From contig CAAFUF010000048.1 of NCBI GenBank assembly GCA_900766135.1, positions 49,173 to 113,172 on the forward strand: a DNA stretch of 64,000 nucleotides. The letters are read 5' to 3'. This document shows, piece by piece, positions 26,848 through 35,154 of the stretch. Under the pieces are notes generated by a model. That model saw nothing but the letters and a program-made list of their open reading frames with translations. It ran no database searches and was not told where the DNA came from. Both the position numbers and the translations under genes were made by a program. The DNA is from Paenibacillaceae bacterium. GTDB lineage: Bacteria; Bacillota; Bacilli; Paenibacillales; Paenibacillaceae. The stretch's first letter is position 1. Every line of letters starts with the position of its first letter.

Positions 26848-28947
26848 GTGATTAAATGGTTTAGGAATCTGAAAGTCATCGTCAAATTTATCGCCCTGTC
26901 TTCCGTCATCCTGGTTGCCGCCTTTTCCGTTCTGATCGGCTGGAACCTGAAGGTGCTTGAAAAGATAAGCTTGGACCGTGGGATGTTGGAGGCGCAAAAT
27001 ACCGGACAAAACTATGCCGACGCGAACGCCAAACTCGTTCAGAAAACGGTGGCATCGCTGGACTCGCTGCGCTCCATCTTCCTTGACGAGCTCTCGCAAG
27101 GAGATACGGATCGCGGGCGGCTGATCCGCAATCTCGCGAACCTGTTGAACGATAACGCTTCCGCCAGCTCGATGTTCACCGTTTGGGAGCCGGATGCATA
27201 CGGACGGGACGCCGATTTTGCAAATGATCCGCTCTTTGCCGTAAATGGAGGCCGGCTGGCGACATTGGCCATCCGTTTCGACAACGGCCAAATCATGCCT
27301 GTGCCGTTTGGCGACCTGGACACCTTCTCTGCTTACGACCAGGCCAAAGCGGAGAAACGGGCCATCGTGATGGAACCTTACAATGCCTCGACCGAAAACG
27401 GAGAGTCGGAACTGTTGACCATGATTTTGCTCCCCATTTTGGATCAGAATGAGCGTTTTCTCGGGGTCATCGGCAGCGCGTTCCTCTTGGATACTTTTCA
27501 GCAATCCGCAGAGATGGAGCATCCGCTCGGCGGAAACGTCTCCTTGCTGTCTCAAGGCGGTTTATACATAGCCAACGGTGAAAATCCCGAGGAAATCGGC
27601 CATTCCTTTATCGCTTCCGAAAGCAATCGGCGGCTGTTCGAAGAAGTGCAAAAGGGCCAGCTTTCCCACGAAAGCGCGGATTCCGGCGGAGCCGCCGTCG
27701 TTCGCGCGTTTAAGCCGGTCCCGATTGTCGACGATGAGGTTTGGTATGTGCAAACCGTTATTCCGAAAAGCGAGATACTCAAAACCTATACGCAAAACCG
27801 GAACCAGTCCCTGGCCATCGGGCTCGCCGCCCTGTTGCTTCTCGGCCTTGGCGTCTGGGTATTGGCGCGCATCATCGTCATCAACAATATCGGCCGCATG
27901 GTGAACGCTTTACGGTTTATGGCGGACGGCGATTTAACCCACTCCGCGCCGGTCTGGTCGAAAGACGAATTCGGGAGGATGGCGGAACATCTGAACGAAG
28001 CGGCAGCAAGTTTACGGGGAATGCTTCGGCAGACCTCCGACATCGCCCTCACCGTCAGCGCCACTTCGGAGGAGTTGACCGCTAGCGCCGGGCAAACGTC
28101 GCTGGCGGCGCAGACGATCTCCGCCTCCGTGGAAAGTGTGGCGGACGGGCTGAAGGAGCAGAATGCAGAAGCGGAAAAAGCTGCCGAGATGATGCGGGAA
28201 ATGGCCGAAAGCGTCCGGCGAGTGGCGGCTTCGTCCGAAGCCGTGTCCGGGTCGGCTGACGAGGTGATCGGGCAGACCCAACAAGGGGATCGAGTCGTTC
28301 AGCAGGCGGTCGGTCAAATGAACGCGATCTCCGAGTCCATGAACGAGTCGAACGAAGCGATACATCGGCTTAGCGAACGGTCCGAGGAGATCGGAAAACT
28401 GATCGGACTGATCTCCGGCATTTCGAACCAAACCAATATCTTGGCGTTGAACGCTTCCGTCGAGGCGGCCCGCGCCGGCGAACAGGGGAGAGGATTTGCC
28501 GTCGTCGCGTCGGAAATCCGCAAGCTGGCGGAGCAAACGAAGAATGCGGTAGACCAAGTGCAGGCCGGCATCGCGGAGATTGCCGCGGACACCGGGCATG
28601 CGGTACGGTTGATCGGTAACACGGCACACGAAGTAGATAAAGGTCTTGAAAGCGTAACGGAGAGCGGACAGCTATTCGCGGCGATTATGAAGGAAATGGG
28701 AGAGGTGGGAAACCGGGCGCAGGAAGTTTCGGCCGAGGTTCGGGAAATGGCCGAAGGAGCCGCCCGCGTCGCGGAAGCGGTCCGCCTCGTATCGGGCATT
28801 ACGATGACTTCGACGGACGAAGCCGCGCAGGTGGCGGCCGCTACCGAACAGCAATTGGCCACGATGCAGGAAATCGCGGCTGCGTCTGGGCACTTGAGCC
28901 GTCTCGTTCAGGAGCTCACGGACCAAATGGCTCATTTTAGAATTTGA
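26848..28947 (+). CDS. Methyl-accepting chemotaxis protein with extracellular Cache-type sensor
   Basis: This 699-residue chemoreceptor has a first membrane segment at about residues 12-32 and an extracellular double-Cache-like region at about 35-320. A second membrane segment (LAIGLAALLLLGLGVWVLA) follows near 325-345, then HAMP and the long cytoplasmic signalling coiled coil. The hairpin tip that contacts CheA/CheW is seen as SGISNQTNILALNASVEAARAGEQGRG. The start is GTG with GGAGG 7 bases upstream. It lies 57 bases after the AraC-GH39 gene and may be co-transcribed, so a sugar ligand is possible but unproven. Confidence 0.93.
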   Translation: MIKWFRNLKVIVKFIALSSVILVAAFSVLIGWNLKVLEKISLDRGMLEAQNTGQNYADANAKLVQKTVASLDSLRSIFLDELSQGDTDRGRLIRNLANLLNDNASASSMFTVWEPDAYGRDADFANDPLFAVNGGRLATLAIRFDNGQIMPVPFGDLDTFSAYDQAKAEKRAIVMEPYNASTENGESELLTMILLPILDQNERFLGVIGSAFLLDTFQQSAEMEHPLGGNVSLLSQGGLYIANGENPEEIGHSFIASESNRRLFEEVQKGQLSHESADSGGAAVVRAFKPVPIVDDEVWYVQTVIPKSEILKTYTQNRNQSLAIGLAALLLLGLGVWVLARIIVINNIGRMVNALRFMADGDLTHSAPVWSKDEFGRMAEHLNEAAASLRGMLRQTSDIALTVSATSEELTASAGQTSLAAQTISASVESVADGLKEQNAEAEKAAEMMREMAESVRRVAASSEAVSGSADEVIGQTQQGDRVVQQAVGQMNAISESMNESNEAIHRLSERSEEIGKLIGLISGISNQTNILALNASVEAARAGEQGRGFAVVASEIRKLAEQTKNAVDQVQAGIAEIAADTGHAVRLIGNTAHEVDKGLESVTESGQLFAAIMKEMGEVGNRAQEVSAEVREMAEGAARVAEAVRLVSGITMTSTDEAAQVAAATEQQLATMQEIAAASGHLSRLVQELTDQMAHFRI

Positions 28948-28957
28948 GTCAATACAA

Positions 28958-28985
28958 AGAGACGTTCATTCAACTGAACGTCTCT
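28958..28985 (+). terminator. Hairpin after the chemoreceptor gene
   Basis: AGAGACGTTCA and TGAACGTCTCT form a perfect 11-bp stem with a 6-base loop just after the stop codon. The following TCCGTTTCC is only moderately T-rich. Confidence 0.6.
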
Positions 28986-29029
28986 TCCGTTTCCCCATCT
29001 TGTCGGCTTGGAACCCCTTGCTCCGGACT

Positions 29030-29227
29030 TTAAACCGCATTATGACTCGCCGCATCGATTCTAACCTGCGAGGCATTCGAGCATTTCTTGCAGACTTTAA
29101 GCTGTTGTCCCGTACTCGTGTTTTTGGTATACAGCAACTTGATTCGCGTGCTTCCGCACACCGGACACGTGCCGCGGCCGTGCGAAGGTAGATTCCAGAG
29201 CGATTTTCCACGTTTATTTTTGGCCAT
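29030..29227 (-). CDS. Small zinc-ribbon protein, unknown function
   Basis: This 65-residue basic protein has two zinc-knuckle pairs, CPVCG at residues 21-25 and CKKC at 46-49, as in small ribosome-associated or RNA-binding zinc ribbons. AGGTGAT lies 6 bases before the ATG. It stands alone downstream of cotJC in the same orientation. The lysine/arginine-rich N-terminus suggests nucleic-acid contact. No specific family was recognised. Confidence 0.7.
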   Translation of the reverse strand: MAKNKRGKSLWNLPSHGRGTCPVCGSTRIKLLYTKNTSTGQQLKVCKKCSNASQVRIDAASHNAV

Positions 29228-29268
29228 AATCTATCACCTTCAACGAAAGAATGAGTTCTTTACAAGAA

Positions 29269-29838
29269 TTAGAAGAACTTCTTATGCTCCCGATCCTCTT
29301 TCAGGATCTCCACCGCTTCGCGGAACCGCAAGCTGTGCACGATCTCACGTTCACGCAGGAACTTCAAGCTGTCCTGGATATCGACGTCGTCGGTCATGTC
29401 GATGAGCCACTGATATGTAGCCCGCGCCTTCTCTTCGGCCGCGATGTCCTCGTACAGGTCGGCAATCGGATCGCCTTTGGCCTGGATGTACGTCGCCGTA
29501 AAAGGCACCCCGCCCGCGTTCTCGTAAAAGAGCGCCTTGTCGTGGTTCACGTAATACGGATCCATCCCCGCTGCCTTCAACATCTCCGGAGTGGCATCTT
29601 TGGTGAGCTTGTAGACCATGGTCGCGATCATCTCAAGATGGGCGAATTCCTCCGTCCCAATGTCGTTCAGGAGCCCGATCACCTTGTCGGGAATTGTATA
29701 TCGCTGATTCAGATAACGCAGCGCCGCCGCCAGCTCGCCGTCCGCGCCGCCATACTGCTCGATCAGCAGTTTGGCCATCCGCGGATCGCATTTGCTGACG
29801 CGAACCGGGTATTGCAGCTTTTTCTCATACACCCACAT
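29269..29838 (-). CDS. cotJC: Spore coat protein CotJC, manganese-catalase family
   Basis: This 189-residue ferritin-like manganese-catalase homologue of the spore coat starts with the characteristic MWVYEKKLQYPV. The metal-ligand helices are seen in IEQYGGADGELAAALRYLNQRY, IGTEEFAHLEMI and AAEEKARATYQWL. It is the third gene of cotJABC. In B. subtilis the operon is transcribed in the mother cell by sigma E. The sigma-E promoter here was not identified with confidence. Confidence 0.93.
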   Translation of the reverse strand: MWVYEKKLQYPVRVSKCDPRMAKLLIEQYGGADGELAAALRYLNQRYTIPDKVIGLLNDIGTEEFAHLEMIATMVYKLTKDATPEMLKAAGMDPYYVNHDKALFYENAGGVPFTATYIQAKGDPIADLYEDIAAEEKARATYQWLIDMTDDVDIQDSLKFLREREIVHSLRFREAVEILKEDREHKKFF

Positions 29839-29889
29839 ATCGCCTGTTTTACCTCCTTTAGCTTCCCATCACGGATTGAAGGCAGGTTG

Positions 29890-30168
29890 CTAAACCTGCC
29901 AAGGCCAAGGGCTCTGCGACCATTCCCAAGGGAATTTCGAATAGGCTCGCCCGAAATTTTGCAGCGGGCCGTACAGCTGTTGAAAATGGTTTGCATGCTG
30001 CGTCCGTTCCTGGGTCAGCTGATTAAACTGTTGAATCGCCGCCAGATCGTCCGGATGCGTGTCGAGGTACAAATTCAGCTCCACCAGCGCAAAGTCCAGC
30101 GCCTGCAGCTTCTCAAGCTTCTCGTAGTACTCCTGGTCGAACGGTTGATTGTTGGGATTTGTCGTCAT
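29890..30168 (-). CDS. cotJB: Spore coat protein CotJB
   Basis: This 92-residue protein has the CotJB pattern: YYEKLEKLQALDFALVELNLYLDTHP, then QLYGPLQNFG, ending in the Trp/Pro-rich WEWSQSPWPWQV. The ATG at 30168 has GGTGAT just upstream. The frame is open further but would overlap cotJA. It probably forms a complex with CotJC in the spore coat. Confidence 0.9.
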   Translation of the reverse strand: MTTNPNNQPFDQEYYEKLEKLQALDFALVELNLYLDTHPDDLAAIQQFNQLTQERTQHANHFQQLYGPLQNFGRAYSKFPWEWSQSPWPWQV

Positions 30169-30172
30169 GGGA

Positions 30173-30391
30173 TCACCGTCCTTTTCCCCATTTGGATTCA
30201 TAAGGACTGTACAACGCCGGCCATAATGTGCCGTGTTTCAGGGCATCCATCGGGCTAAACTGCGGCAAATTCGGGGGCTGAAAGTGGATAAACAGCTGCG
30301 GAGGGGTGCTGTAGGTTTTGTGCGTGATCGGCGGACATGGGTCGAATGGGCCTATAAAGGGGGTCCACACACGTTCCTGAGGATGGCTCAA
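30173..30391 (-). CDS. cotJA: Spore coat-associated protein CotJA
   Basis: This 72-residue proline-rich protein contains FIGPFDPCPPI and the family core TPPQLFIHFQPPNLPQFSPMDALKHGTLWPAL. It starts at TTG with GGAGG 8 bases upstream. It is the first gene of cotJABC. About 120 bases further upstream on this strand lies the truncated duplicate of the CBS-gene 3' end, so the insertion event occurred right behind the cotJ control region. Confidence 0.9.
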   Translation of the reverse strand: MSHPQERVWTPFIGPFDPCPPITHKTYSTPPQLFIHFQPPNLPQFSPMDALKHGTLWPALYSPYESKWGKGR

Positions 30392-30514
30392 AGAAACTTC
30401 CTCCTTCTTTCAACATGGTCATGCAGGCGGGATCGCCAATTTTTCCCTGCATCCTACCACTAACATATGACAATCGCCCAAATAATGAACCGGAGGAGGC
30501 GCAATTTCACAAAA

Positions 30515-30657
30515 AAATAACGCCGCCCCCTGTTCCCAGAGCGCGACGTTATGCAACCGGACCGAGCTTGTCCGCCTTATTCCTCTTCAATTTCCTCATC
30601 CGGCTCCTCGACGACGAGGCGGATGACCTTAACGCGCGTGATGCGCAATCGGCTGCC
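30515..30657. repeat. 143-bp direct repeat, distal copy (displaced 3' end of CBS gene plus terminator)
   Basis: The segment matches 32479-32621 with one mismatch (A at 30589, G at 32553). It contains the last 27 or so codons of the DUF21/CBS gene, its stop and its terminator hairpin. The single difference is silent (Ile ATT versus ATC on the minus strand). This copy is a gene fragment without a start. It keeps the longer T-run after the hairpin (minus strand TTATTTTTTT), which suggests it sits next to the original downstream sequence. Confidence 0.9.
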
Positions 30658-30895
30658 CTAAGACGGAGGACAATGGTCAAGACCAGAGAGTATACAGCCC
30701 TTTAATCTGAAACTCTTTCCCAAACTCCTCAAATGAAAATGATATGTATAATGACACCAATTTAACTAATTAGTGGAAAATATAATTATACCTAAAATAA
30801 AATAATTATCATATGAAATTTGTAATGTTTTTAATTTTTTTAGTTTATTATCATTGGATTTGTAACAAATACCTTATCTTAGGAGATGACGAGCT

Positions 30896-31828
30896 ATGAA
30901 AAAATCTTTTCGTCTATTCACGTTTGCATCAGCTGTAGTTTTATTATTTACTATTGCTTCTCCGGCTTATGCGGACGGTTTGGAGGAATCGACTAGTAGT
31001 ATTCACGGGCATTTGAATACGATAGTACAGTTTGCTGATAGGACACCAGAAGATGTTGAAAAGTTGTATGACCAGATCGGAATTGATTTGAAAGAAGCAA
31101 TAGACTCATCAATTGCTCAAATAAACAACAAGACGGTAGAAATAATTACTAGCCTTCCAGAAACCACTTTACAGGTTGATGGTAGTAATGTAAATCTAGC
31201 TAATGGGGAATTTTACCTTGAGGGATTGACATCTGGTCTCCATAAAATTAGTGTTTACAGCGTAAACAACTTAATTCATGAACAAGAAGTTATCCTTGAT
31301 AGTGGATTGAATCATATTCCAATAGATGCAAGAATTAACTTTGATGATTTGGTTGCCGGATCGGAAAGGTTGATGAATCCCGAGTTCTCCAAATCATCAG
31401 CAACTGTATCTTATGAAATTACTCCTTTTTCAGATCCTGATTCATGGAATGGAATTGGTGTAGGAGCAATTTTAGGGGAAGGTAAAGGTAAGATGTTGCT
31501 ATTAACTAATGAAGGGCACGTAAGTTGCAATAAATCAGATTGGGATAATGGGGCTAACTTCCCTGCAAACAATTCAGATTGTGCATTAGCAATTGCTGGT
31601 GGAGTTATGTATAGCAGTAACCCATTGTTATTTCAGGCATATGCTCAAGGAAGATATTGTTTACAAGAGAGTATGAATACAGTAGAAAGTCCGAGCACGG
31701 CCAATGTTTATTGTAATCAAAAACAGAAGGCGTCTGGATATTATACCGGATACCGAAACAAAGGGTACAATTGCTCAAGTTTTATTTTTTTAGGTGGTGA
31801 CGAACGCCTTAATAAATATGACCTGTAA
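30896..31828 (+). CDS. Secreted protein of unknown function in AT-rich insert
   Basis: This 310-residue protein has a clear signal peptide (basic MKKSFRLF start, hydrophobic core, ASPAYA cleavage site near residue 26). The middle part contains a short beta-rich PEGA-like stretch (NVNLANGEFYLEGLTSGLHKI). The last third has five cysteines and many Gly, Asn and Tyr residues, typical of a disulfide-stabilised extracellular domain. AGGAG lies 10 bases before the ATG. No family was recognised. Codon use is AT-biased, unlike its neighbours. A secreted effector or toxin is possible but is only a guess. Confidence 0.8.
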   Translation: MKKSFRLFTFASAVVLLFTIASPAYADGLEESTSSIHGHLNTIVQFADRTPEDVEKLYDQIGIDLKEAIDSSIAQINNKTVEIITSLPETTLQVDGSNVNLANGEFYLEGLTSGLHKISVYSVNNLIHEQEVILDSGLNHIPIDARINFDDLVAGSERLMNPEFSKSSATVSYEITPFSDPDSWNGIGVGAILGEGKGKMLLLTNEGHVSCNKSDWDNGANFPANNSDCALAIAGGVMYSSNPLLFQAYAQGRYCLQESMNTVESPSTANVYCNQKQKASGYYTGYRNKGYNCSSFIFLGGDERLNKYDL

Positions 31829-31859
31829 AATAAATTTCTTGGAGGGCCAAATCGGGTAA

Positions 31860-32303
31860 ATGATGAGTAGAAAGATGGTCTTTATTATTATTGGAATAGT
31901 CTTATTGTCTTTTGTTATCTTTCTCTATTTTAGCACCAGCAAGATTATGGACTATCTAAATAGTAATACCCGAGAATCTAATAACTATGTAATTAGTATG
32001 GGTTATAATCTTAATGATGAAACTTTCACTTTCACTGATAGCAGTTCGGAATTCATTAACCGAAACGGAATAAAGGTTCTTATTGAATTTCCAGAAATGA
32101 GTAAAGATACCCATCACGGGAAGTTCCTTGTTAAGGAACTTGCAACATCGGATACTGTAATGGAACAACATGTTCACATTACTAAGGGCATATCTGGGCA
32201 GGTAGTCCAATTAACTTCTGCTGCTTGGCCCGCAGGTAAATATAAGTGCATTTTTGAAATAGACAATAAACAATTGGCTTCAAAAGAATTTAGTTTAAAG
32301 TAA
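31860..32303 (+). CDS. Membrane-anchored protein of unknown function in AT-rich insert
   Basis: This 147-residue protein has one N-terminal membrane segment (residues 7-26, VFIIIGIVLLSFVIFLYFS) and an external beta-sandwich-like domain ending in PAGKYKCIFEIDNKQLASKEFSLK. GGAGGG lies 13 bases before the first ATG; a second ATG follows directly. It starts 31 bases after the secreted protein and was probably acquired with it. It could be a partner or immunity-type protein, but nothing in the sequence proves that. Confidence 0.75.
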   Translation: MMSRKMVFIIIGIVLLSFVIFLYFSTSKIMDYLNSNTRESNNYVISMGYNLNDETFTFTDSSSEFINRNGIKVLIEFPEMSKDTHHGKFLVKELATSDTVMEQHVHITKGISGQVVQLTSAAWPAGKYKCIFEIDNKQLASKEFSLK

Positions 32304-32478
32304 AACGCTGGGGCTATCTTTATGTCGACTTCATCGACCTAAAGGGCCCCTTAATTCATTTTTCTATACGATAACTTCACACCATCCTCTTCCACTAGAG
32401 TCAAGAGGTGAATAAATGCTGGCCATTAACCCCTTTGAGTTCCTAAGAAGAGCTCCGAAAACCTTCCAATTTCTTAAT

Positions 32479-32516
32479 AAATAACGCCGCCCCCTGTTCC
32501 CAGAGCGCGACGTTAT
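32479..32516 (-). terminator. Terminator of the DUF21/CBS gene
   Basis: On the minus strand ATAACGTCGC pairs with GCGGCGTTAT (one G-U pair) and is followed by TTATT. The same hairpin in the displaced copy at 30515-30552 is followed by a seven-T run. Confidence 0.7.
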
Positions 32517-32621
32517 GCAACCGGACCGAGCTTGTCCGCCTTATTCCTCTTCGATTTCCTCATCCGGCTCCTCGACGACGAGGCGGATGACCTTAACGCG
32601 CGTGATGCGCAATCGGCTGCC
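32479..32621. repeat. 143-bp direct repeat, proximal copy (functional 3' end of CBS gene)
   Basis: This is the partner of 30515-30657, in the same orientation and offset by 1964 bases. It provides the present C-terminus (EEPDEEIEEE), stop and terminator of the DUF21/CBS gene. Under a gene-end integration model this copy came in with the insert and restored the gene. Confidence 0.9.
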
Positions 32622-33905
32622 TTCCTCGACCTCGAACAAGAAGCGGTCGACCTGCTTTCTTTTGCCTTTGGCCGGGGTACCTTCCAGTTCCTTAAATAAC
32701 CAGCCGCCGATCGAATCGACTTCCTCGTCTTCAATTTCGCTGCCGACAAGGTCGTTTACCTCTTCGATCAGCAAACGCCCGTCAACCGAATAGACGTCAT
32801 CCGACAACTTCTCGATGTCAGAGCGTTCGTCCTCGAATTCGTCGTGCAGATCGCCGACGATCTCCTCGAGAATTTCCTCGGCGGTGAGCAGGCCGGCCGT
32901 TCCGCCGTATTCGTCGACGACCAGCGTCACCTGGGAGTGTTTCTTCTGCATCAAGCGAAGCACCTGGCTGATTTCCATCGACTCCGGCACATTCAGAATC
33001 GGGCGAACCATATCCTCCAAATGAAGCGGCTTCTCCGGATCGGGAAGCAGCAGGTCGGTAATATGGACAAACCCGATGATCTGATCCTTATCCTCGACGG
33101 CGACCGGGTAGCGGGAATGCTTCGTGCTTGCCACGATCTTCATGTTGTCCTCCCAGCTCAGGTTCGTGTACAGACAGTCCATATCCGTCCTCGGCAGCAT
33201 CACTTCCCGGGCCAACATATCGGAGAAATCAAAAATATTGTCCACCAGCTTCATCTCATCCTTATCGATGACGCCGCTTTTGGCGCTCTGATCCATCAGG
33301 ATGCGGATCTCTTCCTCGGAATGCGCCGCCTCGCCTTCGCCGGCGGGCTCGATGCCGATAAGCCGGAGAGCGCCATTCGCCGCCGTATTCAGCAACCAGA
33401 TGACCGGAAGGAACAGCCGGTAAAACATCAACAACGGCCAAGACAGCCATAAGGACGTTGCCTCCGACTTTTGGATCGCCAGTGATTTCGGAGCCAGTTC
33501 CCCCATCACGATATGTAAAAAGGTAATAATCGCAAAACCAACCGCCACCGAAATCGTTGAGATCAGGGTTGGATCTGTAGCACCGATCTGATGCATCAGC
33601 GGTTCGATCAACAGCTCGGACACCGCCGGTTCCCCGACCCACCCAAGTCCGAGGGAGGCCAGGGTGATGCCCAGCTGCGTCGCCGACAGGTAGGTGTCCA
33701 GCCGCTTGTTGACCTTCAGCGCATAATTCGCCCGCCGGTTGCCTTCCCGGGCCAGTTGAGTGAGCCGGGTTTGGCGTACCTTGACGAGCGAAAACTCCGC
33801 AGCCACAAAGAACCCGTTTAAGAAGACGAGTATAAGGACGAGCAGCAGGTTCCAAAATAGCTTGCCTAGTTCAAATTCGGTATGACCATCGGGTGACACA
33901 GGCAT
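32541..33905 (-). CDS. CNNM/CorC-type membrane protein (DUF21, two CBS, CorC_HlyC domains)
   Basis: This 454-residue protein is often called a hemolysin family protein. The N-terminal DUF21 transmembrane domain covers about residues 15-200, a CBS pair about 215-340, and a CorC_HlyC domain the C-terminal 80 residues. The tail is highly acidic (EEPDEEIEEE). Family members act in Mg2+/Co2+ handling. AGAGG precedes the ATG by 8 bases. Its last codons and terminator are duplicated 2 kb downstream, marking the insertion point of the AT-rich island. Confidence 0.92.
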   Translation of the reverse strand: MPVSPDGHTEFELGKLFWNLLLVLILVFLNGFFVAAEFSLVKVRQTRLTQLAREGNRRANYALKVNKRLDTYLSATQLGITLASLGLGWVGEPAVSELLIEPLMHQIGATDPTLISTISVAVGFAIITFLHIVMGELAPKSLAIQKSEATSLWLSWPLLMFYRLFLPVIWLLNTAANGALRLIGIEPAGEGEAAHSEEEIRILMDQSAKSGVIDKDEMKLVDNIFDFSDMLAREVMLPRTDMDCLYTNLSWEDNMKIVASTKHSRYPVAVEDKDQIIGFVHITDLLLPDPEKPLHLEDMVRPILNVPESMEISQVLRLMQKKHSQVTLVVDEYGGTAGLLTAEEILEEIVGDLHDEFEDERSDIEKLSDDVYSVDGRLLIEEVNDLVGSEIEDEEVDSIGGWLFKELEGTPAKGKRKQVDRFLFEVEEGSRLRITRVKVIRLVVEEPDEEIEEE

Positions 33906-33956
33906 GTAATGCGCCTCTTTCCTATAAGATCGTGATCAAAGTCAAATTAATTTTGA

Positions 33957-33986
33957 GCCCGGCTGAATTCAAGATTCGACGTCGAA
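33957..33986. repeat. Fragment of the MITE-like element
   Basis: Thirty bases match 23783-23812 of the MITE-like element with one mismatch. The rest of the element is missing. It lies between the YfkAB and DUF21/CBS genes. Confidence 0.65.
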
Positions 33987-34011
33987 ATTCTTGCGTGCAT
34001 TTACTTCGTGA

Positions 34012-35154
34012 TTAAAAGATGACGGCTTTACGAGTTTTAAAATCCGAATCTCGGTAATACATGTCGGCGACCAGCAAATTCGGGCCGCAGCAGCCGGCTG
34101 CGTCGCAGTGGCAATTGACCTTCTGGTTCAACGGATGCTCCGTCGCCCACCGGCCGAAAATGTCGTCCAGCCGGCCTTCCCGCACATTACCAAACGCCGG
34201 GATCGCGGCAAAATCCGTCACGTATACATCCCCGGTAAACATGTTTACATTGACGCGATTGCGCCCGTCCGGGTCGTTGCGAACCGTTACGTTCGGCTCT
34301 CTCCGCAAACGGCGCAGCAGTTGCAAGTCTTCCTCGTCCCCGTTGCAAGCAAAGAACGGCAGCGTTCCGAACAGCATCCAAACCGCCGGATCCCGCGCGT
34401 CCAGCAGCGAATGGATCGCCGCCCGCATGTCGCTAAGCGCCAACACCGGCAGTCCTTCGGCAAAATCGGCCGCATACATCGGATGGACCTCATGCCTTTG
34501 GCAGCCCATCTCTACGATCATCCGGTGAATGTCCGGTAGCTTCCGATGCGTGCGGTAATTAATCATCGACTCGGCGGAGATGAACATCCCCGCTTCGCTC
34601 AGCCTGCGCGTATTCTCGATCATCGTATCGTACATTTTATAGGCGACCTCCGGTTTGACCGGGTGCCCGCTGCGGGCGAATCCGATCTCATGGAAATCAC
34701 GCCCGCTTGTATAGTTGAACGAGATATGCATGACGTCCAAATAAGGAAGCAGCTTCTCGTAACGTTCGTAGTCCAATGTGAGATTGGAATTGATTTGCGA
34801 TCGGATTCCCCGCGCCTTGGCATATTTCAGCAGCGGGATGATTTTGTCCTCCACGGTTTGGCGACGGAACGTCGGCTCCCCGCCGGTGATGCTGATCGTC
34901 CGCAAATGCTCGACTTCATCGAGCGCCTTCAATATGAGCGGCAGCGGCAGCTGCTCAGGCTCCTTCAACACAAGGCTGTCGCCAACCGCGCAGTGCTCGC
35001 ACCGCATATTGCACAGATTCGTCACCGTCAGCTCAACACTGGTCAAGACGTGACGTCCGTGCTCGCGAAGCGACAGAATCGGATCCCACGGATCATTGCT
35101 TGGGCTGATCGGACTTCCGGTCCGATCCATCGTTTTTATATGTTTCTCCATCAT
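34012..35154 (-). CDS. yfkAB: Radical SAM/CxCxxxxC protein YfkAB
   Basis: This 380-residue radical SAM protein carries the Fe-S motif CNMRCEHC at about residues 48-55 and the SAM-binding ITGGEPTF near 95. The C-terminal CHCDAAGC (CxCxxxxC) defines the YfkAB family. Reaction unknown. The ATG overlaps the stop of the upstream HD-GYP gene (ATGA), so the two are translationally coupled. Its clusters would be supplied by the Suf system encoded nearby. Confidence 0.9.
   Translation of the reverse strand: MMEKHIKTMDRTGSPISPSNDPWDPILSLREHGRHVLTSVELTVTNLCNMRCEHCAVGDSLVLKEPEQLPLPLILKALDEVEHLRTISITGGEPTFRRQTVEDKIIPLLKYAKARGIRSQINSNLTLDYERYEKLLPYLDVMHISFNYTSGRDFHEIGFARSGHPVKPEVAYKMYDTMIENTRRLSEAGMFISAESMINYRTHRKLPDIHRMIVEMGCQRHEVHPMYAADFAEGLPVLALSDMRAAIHSLLDARDPAVWMLFGTLPFFACNGDEEDLQLLRRLRREPNVTVRNDPDGRNRVNVNMFTGDVYVTDFAAIPAFGNVREGRLDDIFGRWATEHPLNQKVNCHCDAAGCCGPNLLVADMYYRDSDFKTRKAVIF

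Larger units (their letters stand above)
30658..32478. mobile_element. AT-rich insert between direct repeats (probable integrated island remnant)
   Basis: About 1.8 kb of visibly AT-rich DNA lies between the two 143-bp repeats, in contrast with the GC-rich surroundings. It carries two genes of unfamiliar type on the plus strand, opposite to the flanking genes. No integrase, transposase or recombinase frame is present. Duplication of a gene 3' end at both borders is what site-specific integration or Campbell-type recombination produces. Regions 30658-30895 and 32304-32478 show no further gene. Confidence 0.65.

Noticed and set aside
30415..30705. Plus-strand frame over the distal 143-bp repeat
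   Set aside because: It is made of the antisense of the displaced CBS-gene fragment plus flanks and has no supporting start signal.
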